From Chryseobacterium sp. FH1 (lineage in GTDB: Bacteria > Bacteroidota > Bacteroidia > Flavobacteriales > Weeksellaceae): DNA of 64,000 bases. The stretch lies in contig NZ_JPLZ01000002.1 in assembly GCF_000735135.1 (NCBI RefSeq), forward strand, positions 124,001 to 188,000, given 5' to 3'. The translations under genes and the position numbers were made by a program. Below the pieces are notes generated by a model. It was given only the letters and a program-made list of their open reading frames with translations, searched no databases and was not told where the DNA came from. Position 1 is the first letter of the stretch. Every line of letters starts with the position of its first letter. Positions 44,169 to 51,816 of the stretch are shown here, piece after piece.

Positions 44169-44783
44169 CTACTCCGGTGCTTTGAAAACGTTGTCGTCTG
44201 AATGGAATCCGGCCACACCTCCACTTACAGCAAATTTCATTGCTTCGGCGGCGCTCATTCCCGTCACTTCCTTTACATTATCGAATTTGGTGATGATCAC
44301 CCAGCCAGAAACGGCGTAGGAGTGTGGCAGATAAACGGCAATCATATGCTCGAGATCGACAACAGACATATCGGTTTGCGTCAAAAATCCGATTCGCCAG
44401 ATCTCCGGTGCTTCATTGGTTTTTACCCAAACCGGTACATTGAATTTTTTCTTATCACCAACGAAAGATCCTAAAACGTCTTTCAAAGAAGTGTAAATAA
44501 ATTTGATCCCTGGAATATGCTCCAAAACATAATCTACACCGTCGACAATCAATCTTCCGATGATGAATTTGTTCCCGAAAAAACCAATAAAAGTCGTTCC
44601 GAAGATAACAATGAAAAATACAAGTCCAGGAAACTTTTCTGAGACAGAAGGCACCAGATTATCGATGCTGAAAACCACGCTCCAAATGACCCAAACCGTG
44701 ATGGCAAGAGGCCCAATGATAATCAATCCTTGGATGAAGGACCGTATGAAGAGTCGAAGATAATCGTTGAGATTTCTGTCCAT
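44169..44783 (-). CDS. DUF502 membrane protein
   Basis: 204 residues. Two hydrophobic helices near the start (FIQGLIIIGPLAITVWVIWSV, about 17-37, and GLVFFIVIFGTTFIGFFG, about 53-70) are followed by the typical DUF502 segments, IPGIKFIYTSLKDVLG, EIWRIGFLTQTD, VYLPHSYAVSGWVIIT, and MSAAEAMKFAVSGGVA. The function is unknown; plant homologues (COV proteins) act in development, which says nothing about bacteria. It is 8 nt downstream of miaE, so cotranscribed with it. The next gene on the strand, tnaA, is separated by the repeat region. Confidence 0.9.
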   Translation of the reverse strand: MDRNLNDYLRLFIRSFIQGLIIIGPLAITVWVIWSVVFSIDNLVPSVSEKFPGLVFFIVIFGTTFIGFFGNKFIIGRLIVDGVDYVLEHIPGIKFIYTSLKDVLGSFVGDKKKFNVPVWVKTNEAPEIWRIGFLTQTDMSVVDLEHMIAVYLPHSYAVSGWVIITKFDNVKEVTGMSAAEAMKFAVSGGVAGFHSDDNVFKAPE

Positions 44784-44791
44784 TTTAGATT

Positions 44792-45373
44792 TTAGCCGTG
44801 GATGGTTTCTTTGTTTCCGTAGGATTTCATAATGTTGGCCTCATATTCCAGCCATTCTTCCCAACGTTTGTTCACCTTTTCCGGATCGCCCAATTGTCTT
44901 GCGAAACCGATGAAAGTTGTGTAATGATTGGCTTCGGAAACCATCAGGTCGTGGTAGAATTGCTTCAGTTCCTCATCCGTGATATTCTCTGTCAACACTT
45001 TGAAACGTTCACAGCTTCTTGCCTCGATCATTGCGGCAAAAAGCATTTTGTCGATGATCTGCTCATCGCGATGTCCACCTTTTACGAGGAATTTAATTAG
45101 ATCATTCACGTAATCGTCCTTGCGTGTTCTTCCCAAAACACCACCTCTTTTCTTGATGATCTCGTGAACCTGGTTGAAGTGGTCCAACTCTTCCTGCGCA
45201 ATGGCCAAAAGTTCGGTCACCATTTCTGTGTGCTCTGGAACCATTGTGATCAGGCCAATCGCGTTGGTTGCTGCTTTTTGCTCGCACCAAGCGTGGTCGG
45301 TTAGGATTTCTTCAAGATTTTCTTCTGCTATATTTGCCCAACGTGGGTCTGTAAGAAGTTTTAGACGGAACAT
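44792..45373 (-). CDS. miaE: tRNA 2-methylthio-N6-isopentenyl adenosine hydroxylase (MiaE)
   Basis: 193 residues, the length of MiaE. A non-haem di-iron protein that hydroxylates the isopentenyl side chain of modified A37 in tRNA. The ferritin-like helix bundle carries the expected ligand pattern: DHAWCEQKAAT (E), AQEELDHFNQVHEI (E and H), MIEARSCERF (E) and VSEANHYTTFI (E and H), all preserved. It begins a minus-strand pair with the DUF502 gene. The -7-like TATTTTTA upstream (45387-45394) resembles sequences before mutL and the PorW-like gene. Confidence 0.93.
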   Translation of the reverse strand: MFRLKLLTDPRWANIAEENLEEILTDHAWCEQKAATNAIGLITMVPEHTEMVTELLAIAQEELDHFNQVHEIIKKRGGVLGRTRKDDYVNDLIKFLVKGGHRDEQIIDKMLFAAMIEARSCERFKVLTENITDEELKQFYHDLMVSEANHYTTFIGFARQLGDPEKVNKRWEEWLEYEANIMKSYGNKETIHG

Positions 45374-45491
45374 TTTATATTTTTTGTAAAAATAAGGATT
45401 TGATAGCTTCTTATTAAATATTTTATTGACTAAATTAATTTTTCGAATTCAATCAATGTAAAGGACTACGATAATCAATTAAATTCATAAT

Positions 45492-45507
45492 TGGCACACA
45501 TATTGAA
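45492..45507 (+). promoter_or_regulatory. Possible sigma-54-type promoter element
   Basis: TGGCAC (45492-45497), five bases and TTGAA (45503-45507) give GG-N10-GA, one base off the usual GG-N10-GC pattern of -24/-12 promoters. It lies 29 nt before the ATG of the small membrane protein; no TAnnTTTG element is seen there. Confidence 0.4.
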
Positions 45508-45535
45508 AATCCTTCAATAATCAAATAATAAAATT

Positions 45536-45766
45536 ATGAAAAATTCAACTATTACCAATCTTGCTAAATTATTTTTGTTTAGCTTTTTAGCAGTGTTTTC
45601 TTCAGCATTAACTTACGCTCAAGATTCAACGGTTGTTAAAACAACAAATGTAACCACTTCTACGGAAGAGTGGCAGACGAATCCCACGTATTGGATTATT
45701 GGTGGCGTCGTTCTTATCGTGATCGTCGCAATTGTGGCGATGAGCGGAAGAAAAAGAAATGATTAA
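45536..45766 (+). CDS. Small membrane protein with signal peptide and C-terminal helix
   Basis: 76 residues: a signal peptide (to about residue 29, SSALTYAQ), a 25-residue Thr/Ser/Val-rich exported segment (DSTVVKTTNVTTSTEEW), and a final membrane helix (WIIGGVVLIVIVAIVAMSG) with a basic end (RKRND). So a short bitopic protein with its N-terminal part outside. I recognise no family. The possible sigma-54-type element upstream and a good terminator downstream make it look like an independently regulated single gene, perhaps stress-induced. Confidence 0.65.
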   Translation: MKNSTITNLAKLFLFSFLAVFSSALTYAQDSTVVKTTNVTTSTEEWQTNPTYWIIGGVVLIVIVAIVAMSGRKRND

Positions 45767-45774
45767 AATATTAC

Positions 45775-45800
45775 AAAGCGCTTTTAGGAGCGCTTTTTTT
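45775..45800. terminator. Terminator between the small membrane protein and the acyltransferase
   Basis: A perfect 8-bp stem (45775-45782 with 45789-45796), 6-nt loop, T-run to the plus side. Confidence 0.85.
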
Positions 45801-46896
45801 ATGGATTCTTTAAAGCTGTTTTAGCTCTCAAAAATTCCAAAGTTTTCCAACCGAGATCATCCACTTTCTTCAAACCAATCGAAATCAGGAATGCCAATAA
45901 AATATTAAGCGGATAAATAATCAAAACCAACAGCCACCAACTCATCGAATCTTTCAGAGGAACCACAAGGAAATAAATCAACGAAGAACTCATTCCTTGG
46001 GCGAAATAAAAGAAAATCGCATTTTGTCCGACATTGGTTATGAAATTTGGTTTCGTGATTTTCAATCGGTTGTAGAAGACGAAAAGAGTGACCAATGAGA
46101 ATAAGGTCCAAATGATGTAAGGAATTTTCGGCGGGAATTTTTGTTTATTGATCTTATAGAAAATATCACTTCCATAATTCCAGAACATCCAAGCCAAAGC
46201 AACTGCGACCAATCCATACAAAATGGGAATCATTTTGGTTGAGATTCTCCTGCCTTTCATTCTGTTTCCAATCAGAAAAACAGCCATATAAAAAGCCACG
46301 TAACCGCCTTGCCCATTCGGATAATATTGGGGGAAAATATTAAAAATCAATGTTAAAACAACACAAATCCCTATAAACCAATTAATATGTTTTGGGAAGA
46401 ATTTTAAAATCAAAACACCTAAAACCGTCAAGATATAATAAACTTTCAAATACCAAAAACTTCCCATCACCACAGGAAAAGTATCACAATTGGAATACTC
46501 GTGCAAATACCAATTTCCCAAAACCTGCCATTGCGGTTCTGATGAAATACTGCTTGGAACATACTTAGTTCCGAATGTAGAATAGAAATCCTTCAACCAT
46601 TCAAACGAGAAAAAACTCAATCCAAAAACCTTGAAAAAGTAGTCGAGGAAAAAGAGAAATGTCACGAAGATCATATACGTGATCTGCAACTTCAATAATC
46701 TGTACAATGTTTTCTCAATATTATTCCCAGAAGTGATTCCGCTCAGCGCATAAAACAATGCTACATCGAAAACCAAAGAAAAAACCCGAACTTCCGTCGG
46801 AATGTAAAATTGTCCGCTCCAGAAAGCCGTGTGAATAAAAATAATGGAAATGGTCGCCAGTCCTTTGGCAAAATCAATATAGAGATCTCTTTGCAT
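45799..46896 (-). CDS. Acyltransferase family 3 membrane protein
   Basis: 365 residues, about ten membrane helices throughout. The start RDLYIDFAKGLATISIIFIHTAF has the conserved arginine/aspartate and histidine (near residues 3-22) of Acyl_transf_3 enzymes, which O-acetylate or acylate surface sugars. The rest is hydrophobic helices with short loops (for example YYILTVLGVLILKFF, IFFYFAQGMSSSLIYFLV). Substrate is unknown; the neighbours do not indicate one. It is convergent with the small membrane protein and divergent from mutL. Confidence 0.85.
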   Translation of the reverse strand: MQRDLYIDFAKGLATISIIFIHTAFWSGQFYIPTEVRVFSLVFDVALFYALSGITSGNNIEKTLYRLLKLQITYMIFVTFLFFLDYFFKVFGLSFFSFEWLKDFYSTFGTKYVPSSISSEPQWQVLGNWYLHEYSNCDTFPVVMGSFWYLKVYYILTVLGVLILKFFPKHINWFIGICVVLTLIFNIFPQYYPNGQGGYVAFYMAVFLIGNRMKGRRISTKMIPILYGLVAVALAWMFWNYGSDIFYKINKQKFPPKIPYIIWTLFSLVTLFVFYNRLKITKPNFITNVGQNAIFFYFAQGMSSSLIYFLVVPLKDSMSWWLLVLIIYPLNILLAFLISIGLKKVDDLGWKTLEFLRAKTALKNP

Positions 46897-47011
46897 CGAT
46901 GTGATTAATTATCTGAAAGTCAAAATTATCATTATTTTCTCAAGTTCTTTATAATTATTTAACTTTTACCACTCGATTGTTATCCTTATTTTTACAAGTT
47001 CAATCGTAGAA

Positions 47012-48772
47012 ATGTCAGATATCATTCAGCTTTTACCGGACCACGTTGCCAATCAGATCGCTGCTGGAGAAGTGGTGCAAAGGCCGGCTTCCATCGTGAA
47101 GGAACTTTTGGAGAATTCTGTGGATGCCGGTTCCAGTAAAATCCAATTGATTATTCGTGATGCTGGGAAAAACTTACTTCAAGTAGTGGACAACGGCATC
47201 GGAATGTCTGAGACGGATGCCAGATTGGCATTCGAACGCCATGCTACTTCAAAAATCCGTTCGACGGAAGATATTTTCAAGATCGCGACCAAGGGTTTTC
47301 GTGGAGAGGCTTTGGCATCCATTGCGGCGGTAGCTCAAGTGGAACTTAAAACCAAGCAAAAAGACACGCCAGTTGGAACAAATATTTATATTGAAGGCGG
47401 CATTTTCCAATTTCAAGACCCGATACAAACGATTGAAGGTTCTAATTTTTCGGTCAAGAATTTATTTTACAATGTTCCTGCAAGACGGAAATTTTTGAAG
47501 AATGACAATGTAGAATTTCGTCACATTATCGATGAATTTCAAAGGGTTGTTCTGGCACACGAGAATATCGAGTTCGAAATGTTCCATAATGACGAGCCAG
47601 TTTTCAAACTGAGAAAAGGCGGTCAAATGCAAAGGATCGTGGATGTTTTCGGAAGAAAGTTGCAACCACTTTTGATTCCGATCAAGGAAGATCTTGGATG
47701 GGTTCATCTGCACGGTTATGTGGCGAAACCAGAAGGTGCGAAAAAAACACGAGGCGAACAATTTTTCTTCGTCAATGGAAGGTTTTTCCGAAGCGCTTAT
47801 CTCAGCAAAGCCGTCCAGGAAGCGTTTGAAGGACTCTTGCAACCAGGTTACATTCCGTCATTTTTTCTTTATCTGGAAATGGATCCGGAGAAGATCGATG
47901 TTAATATCCATCCTCAGAAAACCGAAGTTAAGTTTGAAGACGAAGCGTTGATTTTCGCTTTGGTTAGATCGACCATCAAACGTTCTTTGGGAATTTATAA
48001 TGTGGCGCCAAGTCTGGACTTCGAGAGAGATCCGAAAATGGAAGCTTTTTTCGCGCCAAGTAAAAGTACTTACAGTGCACCATCGCCTTCCGCCATTAAT
48101 GTTGACCGAGATTTCAATCCGTTTTCTGTGGAAAAAACCACGGATGAAGAGCGGATCAATCTGGCTGAACTTTACCAAGCGACAGAAGCGGCGCCATCAA
48201 AAATCAATCTTTTCGAAGATGATGATTTGGATGAGGATCTTTTCCGATTGCCAAACGGTTATTGGCTTCTGAACAAAGATGGATTGACATATATGTTGGA
48301 TCTTGGGAGAATGCACCGCGTGATTATGTCTTCGCATCAGGAAAATCTACCAACGAAAAAAGCGGGTCAAAGTCTGTTGTTTTCTTTAGAATATCATTTG
48401 AATGAAATCGAGAAAAACAAATACAAGTCCATCAAAAAATATCTGCCTGATTTTGGTTTCGAAATGACCTTGGCTCAGGAAAATGTCCTCAGAATCGAAA
48501 CTGTTCCAGAAGCTTTGAAAGAGTCTCAAGTCATCAAATTCCTTGAAAAAATCTTCGAAGTTTTGGAATACCGAACCGAAGATGAGTTCTCCAAATATTT
48601 TGAATATCAATGGATTAAATTAAAAACAAAATCCAAGTTTGATTTCATTTATAAAACTGAAGTTGAGCAATTGGTCAAAGACTTTATCGACCTTGGTTTC
48701 CCACAATATACCGTAAACGGAAAAAAATGTTGGATGGAAGTTCCATTTGACGATTTTAAAAATAAATTTTAA
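47012..48772 (+). CDS. mutL: DNA mismatch repair protein MutL lacking the endonuclease motif
   Basis: 586 residues. The GHKL ATPase half is complete: ELLENSVDAGSSKIQ, DNGIGM, ATSKI and GFRGEALASIAAV (motifs I-III), and NVHPQKTEVKF-type (DVNIHPQKTEVKFEDEAL). The C-terminal half is short and unusual. Where the DQHAxxERxxYE metal-binding endonuclease motif should start, the chain reads YMLDLGRMHRVIMSS, and the end is CWMEVPFDDFKNKF without the usual cysteine/histidine motif. So dimerisation may remain but nicking activity should be lost; strand discrimination would need another factor. First gene of a four-gene operon (mutL, rhomboid, EEP hydrolase, lipoprotein). Confidence 0.93.
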   Translation: MSDIIQLLPDHVANQIAAGEVVQRPASIVKELLENSVDAGSSKIQLIIRDAGKNLLQVVDNGIGMSETDARLAFERHATSKIRSTEDIFKIATKGFRGEALASIAAVAQVELKTKQKDTPVGTNIYIEGGIFQFQDPIQTIEGSNFSVKNLFYNVPARRKFLKNDNVEFRHIIDEFQRVVLAHENIEFEMFHNDEPVFKLRKGGQMQRIVDVFGRKLQPLLIPIKEDLGWVHLHGYVAKPEGAKKTRGEQFFFVNGRFFRSAYLSKAVQEAFEGLLQPGYIPSFFLYLEMDPEKIDVNIHPQKTEVKFEDEALIFALVRSTIKRSLGIYNVAPSLDFERDPKMEAFFAPSKSTYSAPSPSAINVDRDFNPFSVEKTTDEERINLAELYQATEAAPSKINLFEDDDLDEDLFRLPNGYWLLNKDGLTYMLDLGRMHRVIMSSHQENLPTKKAGQSLLFSLEYHLNEIEKNKYKSIKKYLPDFGFEMTLAQENVLRIETVPEALKESQVIKFLEKIFEVLEYRTEDEFSKYFEYQWIKLKTKSKFDFIYKTEVEQLVKDFIDLGFPQYTVNGKKCWMEVPFDDFKNKF

Positions 48773-48775
48773 ATT

Positions 48776-49525
48776 ATGTTTCCTCAAATAACACCAGTGA
48801 CGCGAAATATCATCATTCTGAATGTGATTTTTTTCGTGGCAACACTTCTACTCACAAATATTAATATCAACCTTGAGCCTTTGCTTGCAGGATATTTCCC
48901 GCTGTCTCCGAATTTCAATTCTTGGCAAATCATCACGCATATGTTTATGCACGGTGGCATTATGCACATTGTTTTCAATATGTTTACGCTCTATAGTTTT
49001 GGGCCAGTTTTGGAACAGGTTTTAGGACAGAAGAAATTCATTATTTTATACTTCGCTGCTGGTTTGGGTGGTTTTGCTCTTTATAATATTTGGAATTATT
49101 ACGAAGTAAGTCAATTGACAAGTTTCTTGAACAGTCAAGCTTATGACATTCATGAGATTTATAAATATGCTGATATTAATTATTCTGGAGAAATGCCGAT
49201 TTCATCAGACTCGGAAGCAGTGAGAGATTCAGCTCAAAAGCTTTTCAACATTCTTAGAACCCCAATGGTCGGCGCTTCGGGTGCAATTTTCGGAATCGTT
49301 GCTGCATTTTCTACTTTGTTTCCAGATGCTAAATTGATGTTTCTATTCATTCCCTATCCTATCAAGGCAAAATATTTGACACCAATTATTATTGTTGTTT
49401 CGATATTCTTGGGATTAAGACAATTCAGTGGTGATAATATTGCACATTTTGCACATCTTGGAGGCGCATTGATTGGTTATCTATTTGTAGCTAACTGGAA
49501 GAAAAACCGAGACAGAATCCAATAG
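48776..49525 (+). CDS. Rhomboid-family intramembrane serine protease with a periplasmic insertion
   Basis: 249 residues. Rhomboid landmarks: H59-G60-G-I-M-H64-I-V-F-N68, catalytic S168 in GASGAIFG, and H224 or H227 in the AHFAHLGG helix. Between the helix ending near 107 and the GASG helix there is a soluble stretch of about 55 residues (108-162) that is not usual in small rhomboids. Begins 3 nt after mutL, and its stop is directly followed by the next start, so it is in the mutL operon. Substrate unknown. Confidence 0.92.
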   Translation: MFPQITPVTRNIIILNVIFFVATLLLTNININLEPLLAGYFPLSPNFNSWQIITHMFMHGGIMHIVFNMFTLYSFGPVLEQVLGQKKFIILYFAAGLGGFALYNIWNYYEVSQLTSFLNSQAYDIHEIYKYADINYSGEMPISSDSEAVRDSAQKLFNILRTPMVGASGAIFGIVAAFSTLFPDAKLMFLFIPYPIKAKYLTPIIIVVSIFLGLRQFSGDNIAHFAHLGGALIGYLFVANWKKNRDRIQ

Positions 49526-50506
49526 ATGGGAATCATTAGACTTCTTTTGACGATTTTTCACCTCCTTGTTATTGTTCTTTTATTTGGAACAATAATGAAC
49601 GCTTACATTCCGCCGAGTGTTTTCGGGATGTTGAATCTCTTGTCGCTGGGATTTCCAATCTTGATTATCATTAATATTTTATTGTTGATATTCTGGATTG
49701 CAAGCTGGAAAAAGCGAGCGGTCGTTTTTCTTATTTTGTCTTTATTTTTCATTATTCCAACAAGAAGATGGATCAATTATGCACCCACGAAAAAAGAAAC
49801 GCCGAATATTAAACTAATCTCTTTCAATGGAAAATTTGGAGGATTGGGCAATGAAAATATTTATGAGTATCTGAACAGACAAAATGCAGATGTCGTATTT
49901 TTTCAGGAATATGATAACAAGAAGCCTCTGGATGGATTCCAGTATTTTGAGAACAGCCGGCCTATTGTGAAAATCCAATCCAAATTTCCAATTATTGAAA
50001 GTGGCGAAGTGAAAACGGATGTCAGCACAGGAATGTGTCTCTATGCAGACATTAAAGCTAATGGAAAGATCATCCGTTTTGTGAATGTTTATATGGAGCC
50101 TTTTTTCCTTGACAAGAAAATGGTAAAGCCGACTAACGACATGAATGTGAACGAGGAGAAAGCCAAAAAAGTCCTTCACATGTTGATTCCAACATTCAAA
50201 AAACATCAAACTCAGATTGATCAAATTAAGGAATTCATCAATCGATCACCATATCCGGTGATAGTTGCCGGTGATTTCAATGCAGTTCCAAACTCCTATG
50301 AATACTACAAAGTTTCCGAAAATTTGGAAGACACTTTTCTGAAAGTCGGCAAAGGAAGTGGAACCAGTTTCCACGATTTCAAATTCCCAATCAAAATCGA
50401 TCATATTTTTGCTTCAAAGTCAATAATTCCAATCAGTTACAAAGTTGACAGAAGCGTGAAAATCTCTGATCATTTTCCTGTGATTGCAGAGTTTTTAGTA
50501 GAATAA
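49526..50506 (+). CDS. Endonuclease/exonuclease/phosphatase (EEP) family membrane protein
   Basis: 326 residues. Three N-terminal membrane helices (about 5-88) precede the EEP fold. Catalytic landmarks: FNGKFGG-type start (ISFNGKFGGLGNENI), FFQEYD, the PVIVAGDFNAVP motif and the final KIDHIFASKS and SDHFPVIAEF (His-Asp end). Members hydrolyse phosphodiesters of lipids, nucleic acids or sugars; substrate not evident, but the membrane anchor and periplasmic orientation suggest an envelope substrate. Start codon directly abuts the previous stop. Confidence 0.88.
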   Translation: MGIIRLLLTIFHLLVIVLLFGTIMNAYIPPSVFGMLNLLSLGFPILIIINILLLIFWIASWKKRAVVFLILSLFFIIPTRRWINYAPTKKETPNIKLISFNGKFGGLGNENIYEYLNRQNADVVFFQEYDNKKPLDGFQYFENSRPIVKIQSKFPIIESGEVKTDVSTGMCLYADIKANGKIIRFVNVYMEPFFLDKKMVKPTNDMNVNEEKAKKVLHMLIPTFKKHQTQIDQIKEFINRSPYPVIVAGDFNAVPNSYEYYKVSENLEDTFLKVGKGSGTSFHDFKFPIKIDHIFASKSIIPISYKVDRSVKISDHFPVIAEFLVE

Positions 50507-50521
50507 AACCAAATGAACATT

Positions 50522-50866
50522 ATGAAAAAAATATTACTTCCAACAGCAATTTTGCTTGTTAGCTGTTCCAAAGAAACACCCGTTCTGAACAATTCCGACA
50601 ATCTGGATGCCTCACCAAAAATCACCTATGATACAATAGCGATAGATTCCTTCGGTCCGGGCGCAACTTCCGAAGCTGTGATGGCAAAAATAAATGCCGT
50701 TGCTATCAAACGTGAAAAAGACAGTTTAGCCAAAATCGCAAAAGCCGAGCAGGAAAAATTAGACAAAGAAAAAGCCAAGTTGGAAGCAGAAAAAGCCAAG
50801 GAAACCAAGAAAGAAACAAAAACCGAAACCAAAACAGAACAAACAACACAATCTACAAATCCATAA
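50522..50866 (+). CDS. Small Lys/Glu-rich lipoprotein
   Basis: 114 residues from the ATG at 50522 (MKKILLPTAI), or 117 from an ATG at 50513. Lipobox ILLVSC, then a 40-residue neutral segment and a long, highly charged helix (EKDSLAKIAKAEQEKLDKEKA and onward) ending in a Thr/Glu/Lys/Gln tail. The helical half should form a coiled coil or an extended rod off the membrane. No family recognised. It is the last gene of the mutL operon and is followed by a strong terminator. Confidence 0.75.
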   Translation: MKKILLPTAILLVSCSKETPVLNNSDNLDASPKITYDTIAIDSFGPGATSEAVMAKINAVAIKREKDSLAKIAKAEQEKLDKEKAKLEAEKAKETKKETKTETKTEQTTQSTNP

Positions 50867-50868
50867 AA

Positions 50869-50897
50869 AAACCCATCAGAACAGATCTGATGGGTTT
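50869..50897. terminator. Bidirectional terminator between the lipoprotein and sod genes
   Basis: A perfect 12-bp stem (50869-50880 with 50886-50897) with a 5-nt loop. The minus-strand side has a run of seven Ts, so it is strongest for sod. Confidence 0.93.
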
Positions 50898-50919
50898 CTC
50901 AATATAATTCTATGAAAAA

Positions 50920-51516
50920 TTATTTATTGTAAAGTTCCTCTACTTTATCCCAATTGATCACATCAAAAAACGCAGTCACATAGTCTGGTCTTCTGTTTTG
51001 ATAATTAAGGTAGTAAGCGTGCTCCCAAACATCCAATCCAAGAATTGGCGTTCCTTGTTTGTCAGCAACCGGCATTAGTGGATTGTCCTGATTTGGCGTA
51101 GAAGTTACCGCTACAGAACCATCAGAATTTTTCACCAACCAAGCCCAACCAGAACCGAATCTAGTTTTCGCCGCGTTAGAAAAATCTTCTTTGAATTTAT
51201 CAAAACCACCGATTTTCTCGATTTCAGTTTTCACATTTCCAACTGGCTCTTTGCTACCGCCTGGCGTCAAAAGTTCCCAGAAAAGTGAGTGGTTGTAGTG
51301 TCCACCGCCGTTATTTCTTACCGCTGGTTTGTCAGTTCCTGTTTTTTGGATTTCTTCAAGAGATTTCCCTTCAAGTTCTGTCCCCGCGATTGCGTTATTA
51401 AGATTGTCCACATACGCCTGGTGGTGTTTTGAGTGGTGGATTTCCATTGTTTTTGCATCGATGGTTGGCTCCAACGCATCGTACGCATAACTAAGTTTTG
51501 GTAATTCGAATGACAT
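50920..51516 (-). CDS. Superoxide dismutase, Fe/Mn family
   Basis: 198 residues. Metal ligands are H27, H76 (GHYNHSLFW), D162 and H166 ([10 protein letters not shown]). Q143 in the NQDNPLMP segment and the GGGHYNH pattern match manganese-type enzymes, so Mn is the more likely metal, though cambialistic use cannot be excluded. No signal peptide, so cytoplasmic. A promoter with good spacing lies upstream (51551-51582). Confidence 0.95.
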   Translation of the reverse strand: MSFELPKLSYAYDALEPTIDAKTMEIHHSKHHQAYVDNLNNAIAGTELEGKSLEEIQKTGTDKPAVRNNGGGHYNHSLFWELLTPGGSKEPVGNVKTEIEKIGGFDKFKEDFSNAAKTRFGSGWAWLVKNSDGSVAVTSTPNQDNPLMPVADKQGTPILGLDVWEHAYYLNYQNRRPDYVTAFFDVINWDKVEELYNK

Positions 51517-51550
51517 AGTTTGGTATTTATTTGTTAATAAATGAATTGTT

Positions 51551-51582
51551 CAAAAATAGTCAATTATTATTCCAAGAAGCAA
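51551..51582 (-). promoter_or_regulatory. Promoter of the superoxide dismutase gene
   Basis: On the minus strand TTG (51580-51582) precedes TATTTTTG (51551-51558) by 21 nt. The predicted leader to the ATG at 51516 is about 29 nt. Confidence 0.6.
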
Positions 51583-51637
51583 GAATTAGACTTATTTTAT
51601 AAATATTTAACATCGAAAAATATAATAAAATTTGCCG

Positions 51638-51645
51638 TAACTTTG
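51638..51645 (+). promoter_or_regulatory. -7 element upstream of sufS
   Basis: TAACTTTG matches TAnnTTTG. Transcription from here would place repeat copy B inside a leader of about 165 nt before the sufS ATG at 51817. No clear -33 box. Confidence 0.4.
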
Positions 51646-51673
51646 ACGCATTCTAAATAATTAATTATTATTT

Positions 51674-51778
51674 GGGCAGCTATTTCCGCCTTCCGCTCCC
51701 AATCTTTTTTGCAGACGGTTTCCAGTTCAGTAGAACGTAAGTACACGCAAAAAAGGATTTCCGCTCAAGTCGGGCTGC
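51674..51778 (-). repeat. Structured intergenic repeat, copy B
   Basis: The reverse complement of this segment aligns to copy A (28104-28190). The inner stem (51704-51712 with 51747-51755) closes a 34-nt loop. Its ends pair GCAGC with GCTGC, whereas copy A pairs CGCC with GGCG at the same place, so the pairing is kept while the bases differ. It fills most of the 300-nt gap between sod and sufS and ends 38 nt before the sufS start. Confidence 0.75.
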
Positions 51779-51816
51779 AAGTTTAGTTATCATATTAAAG
51801 CTTTCAAACAATTACA

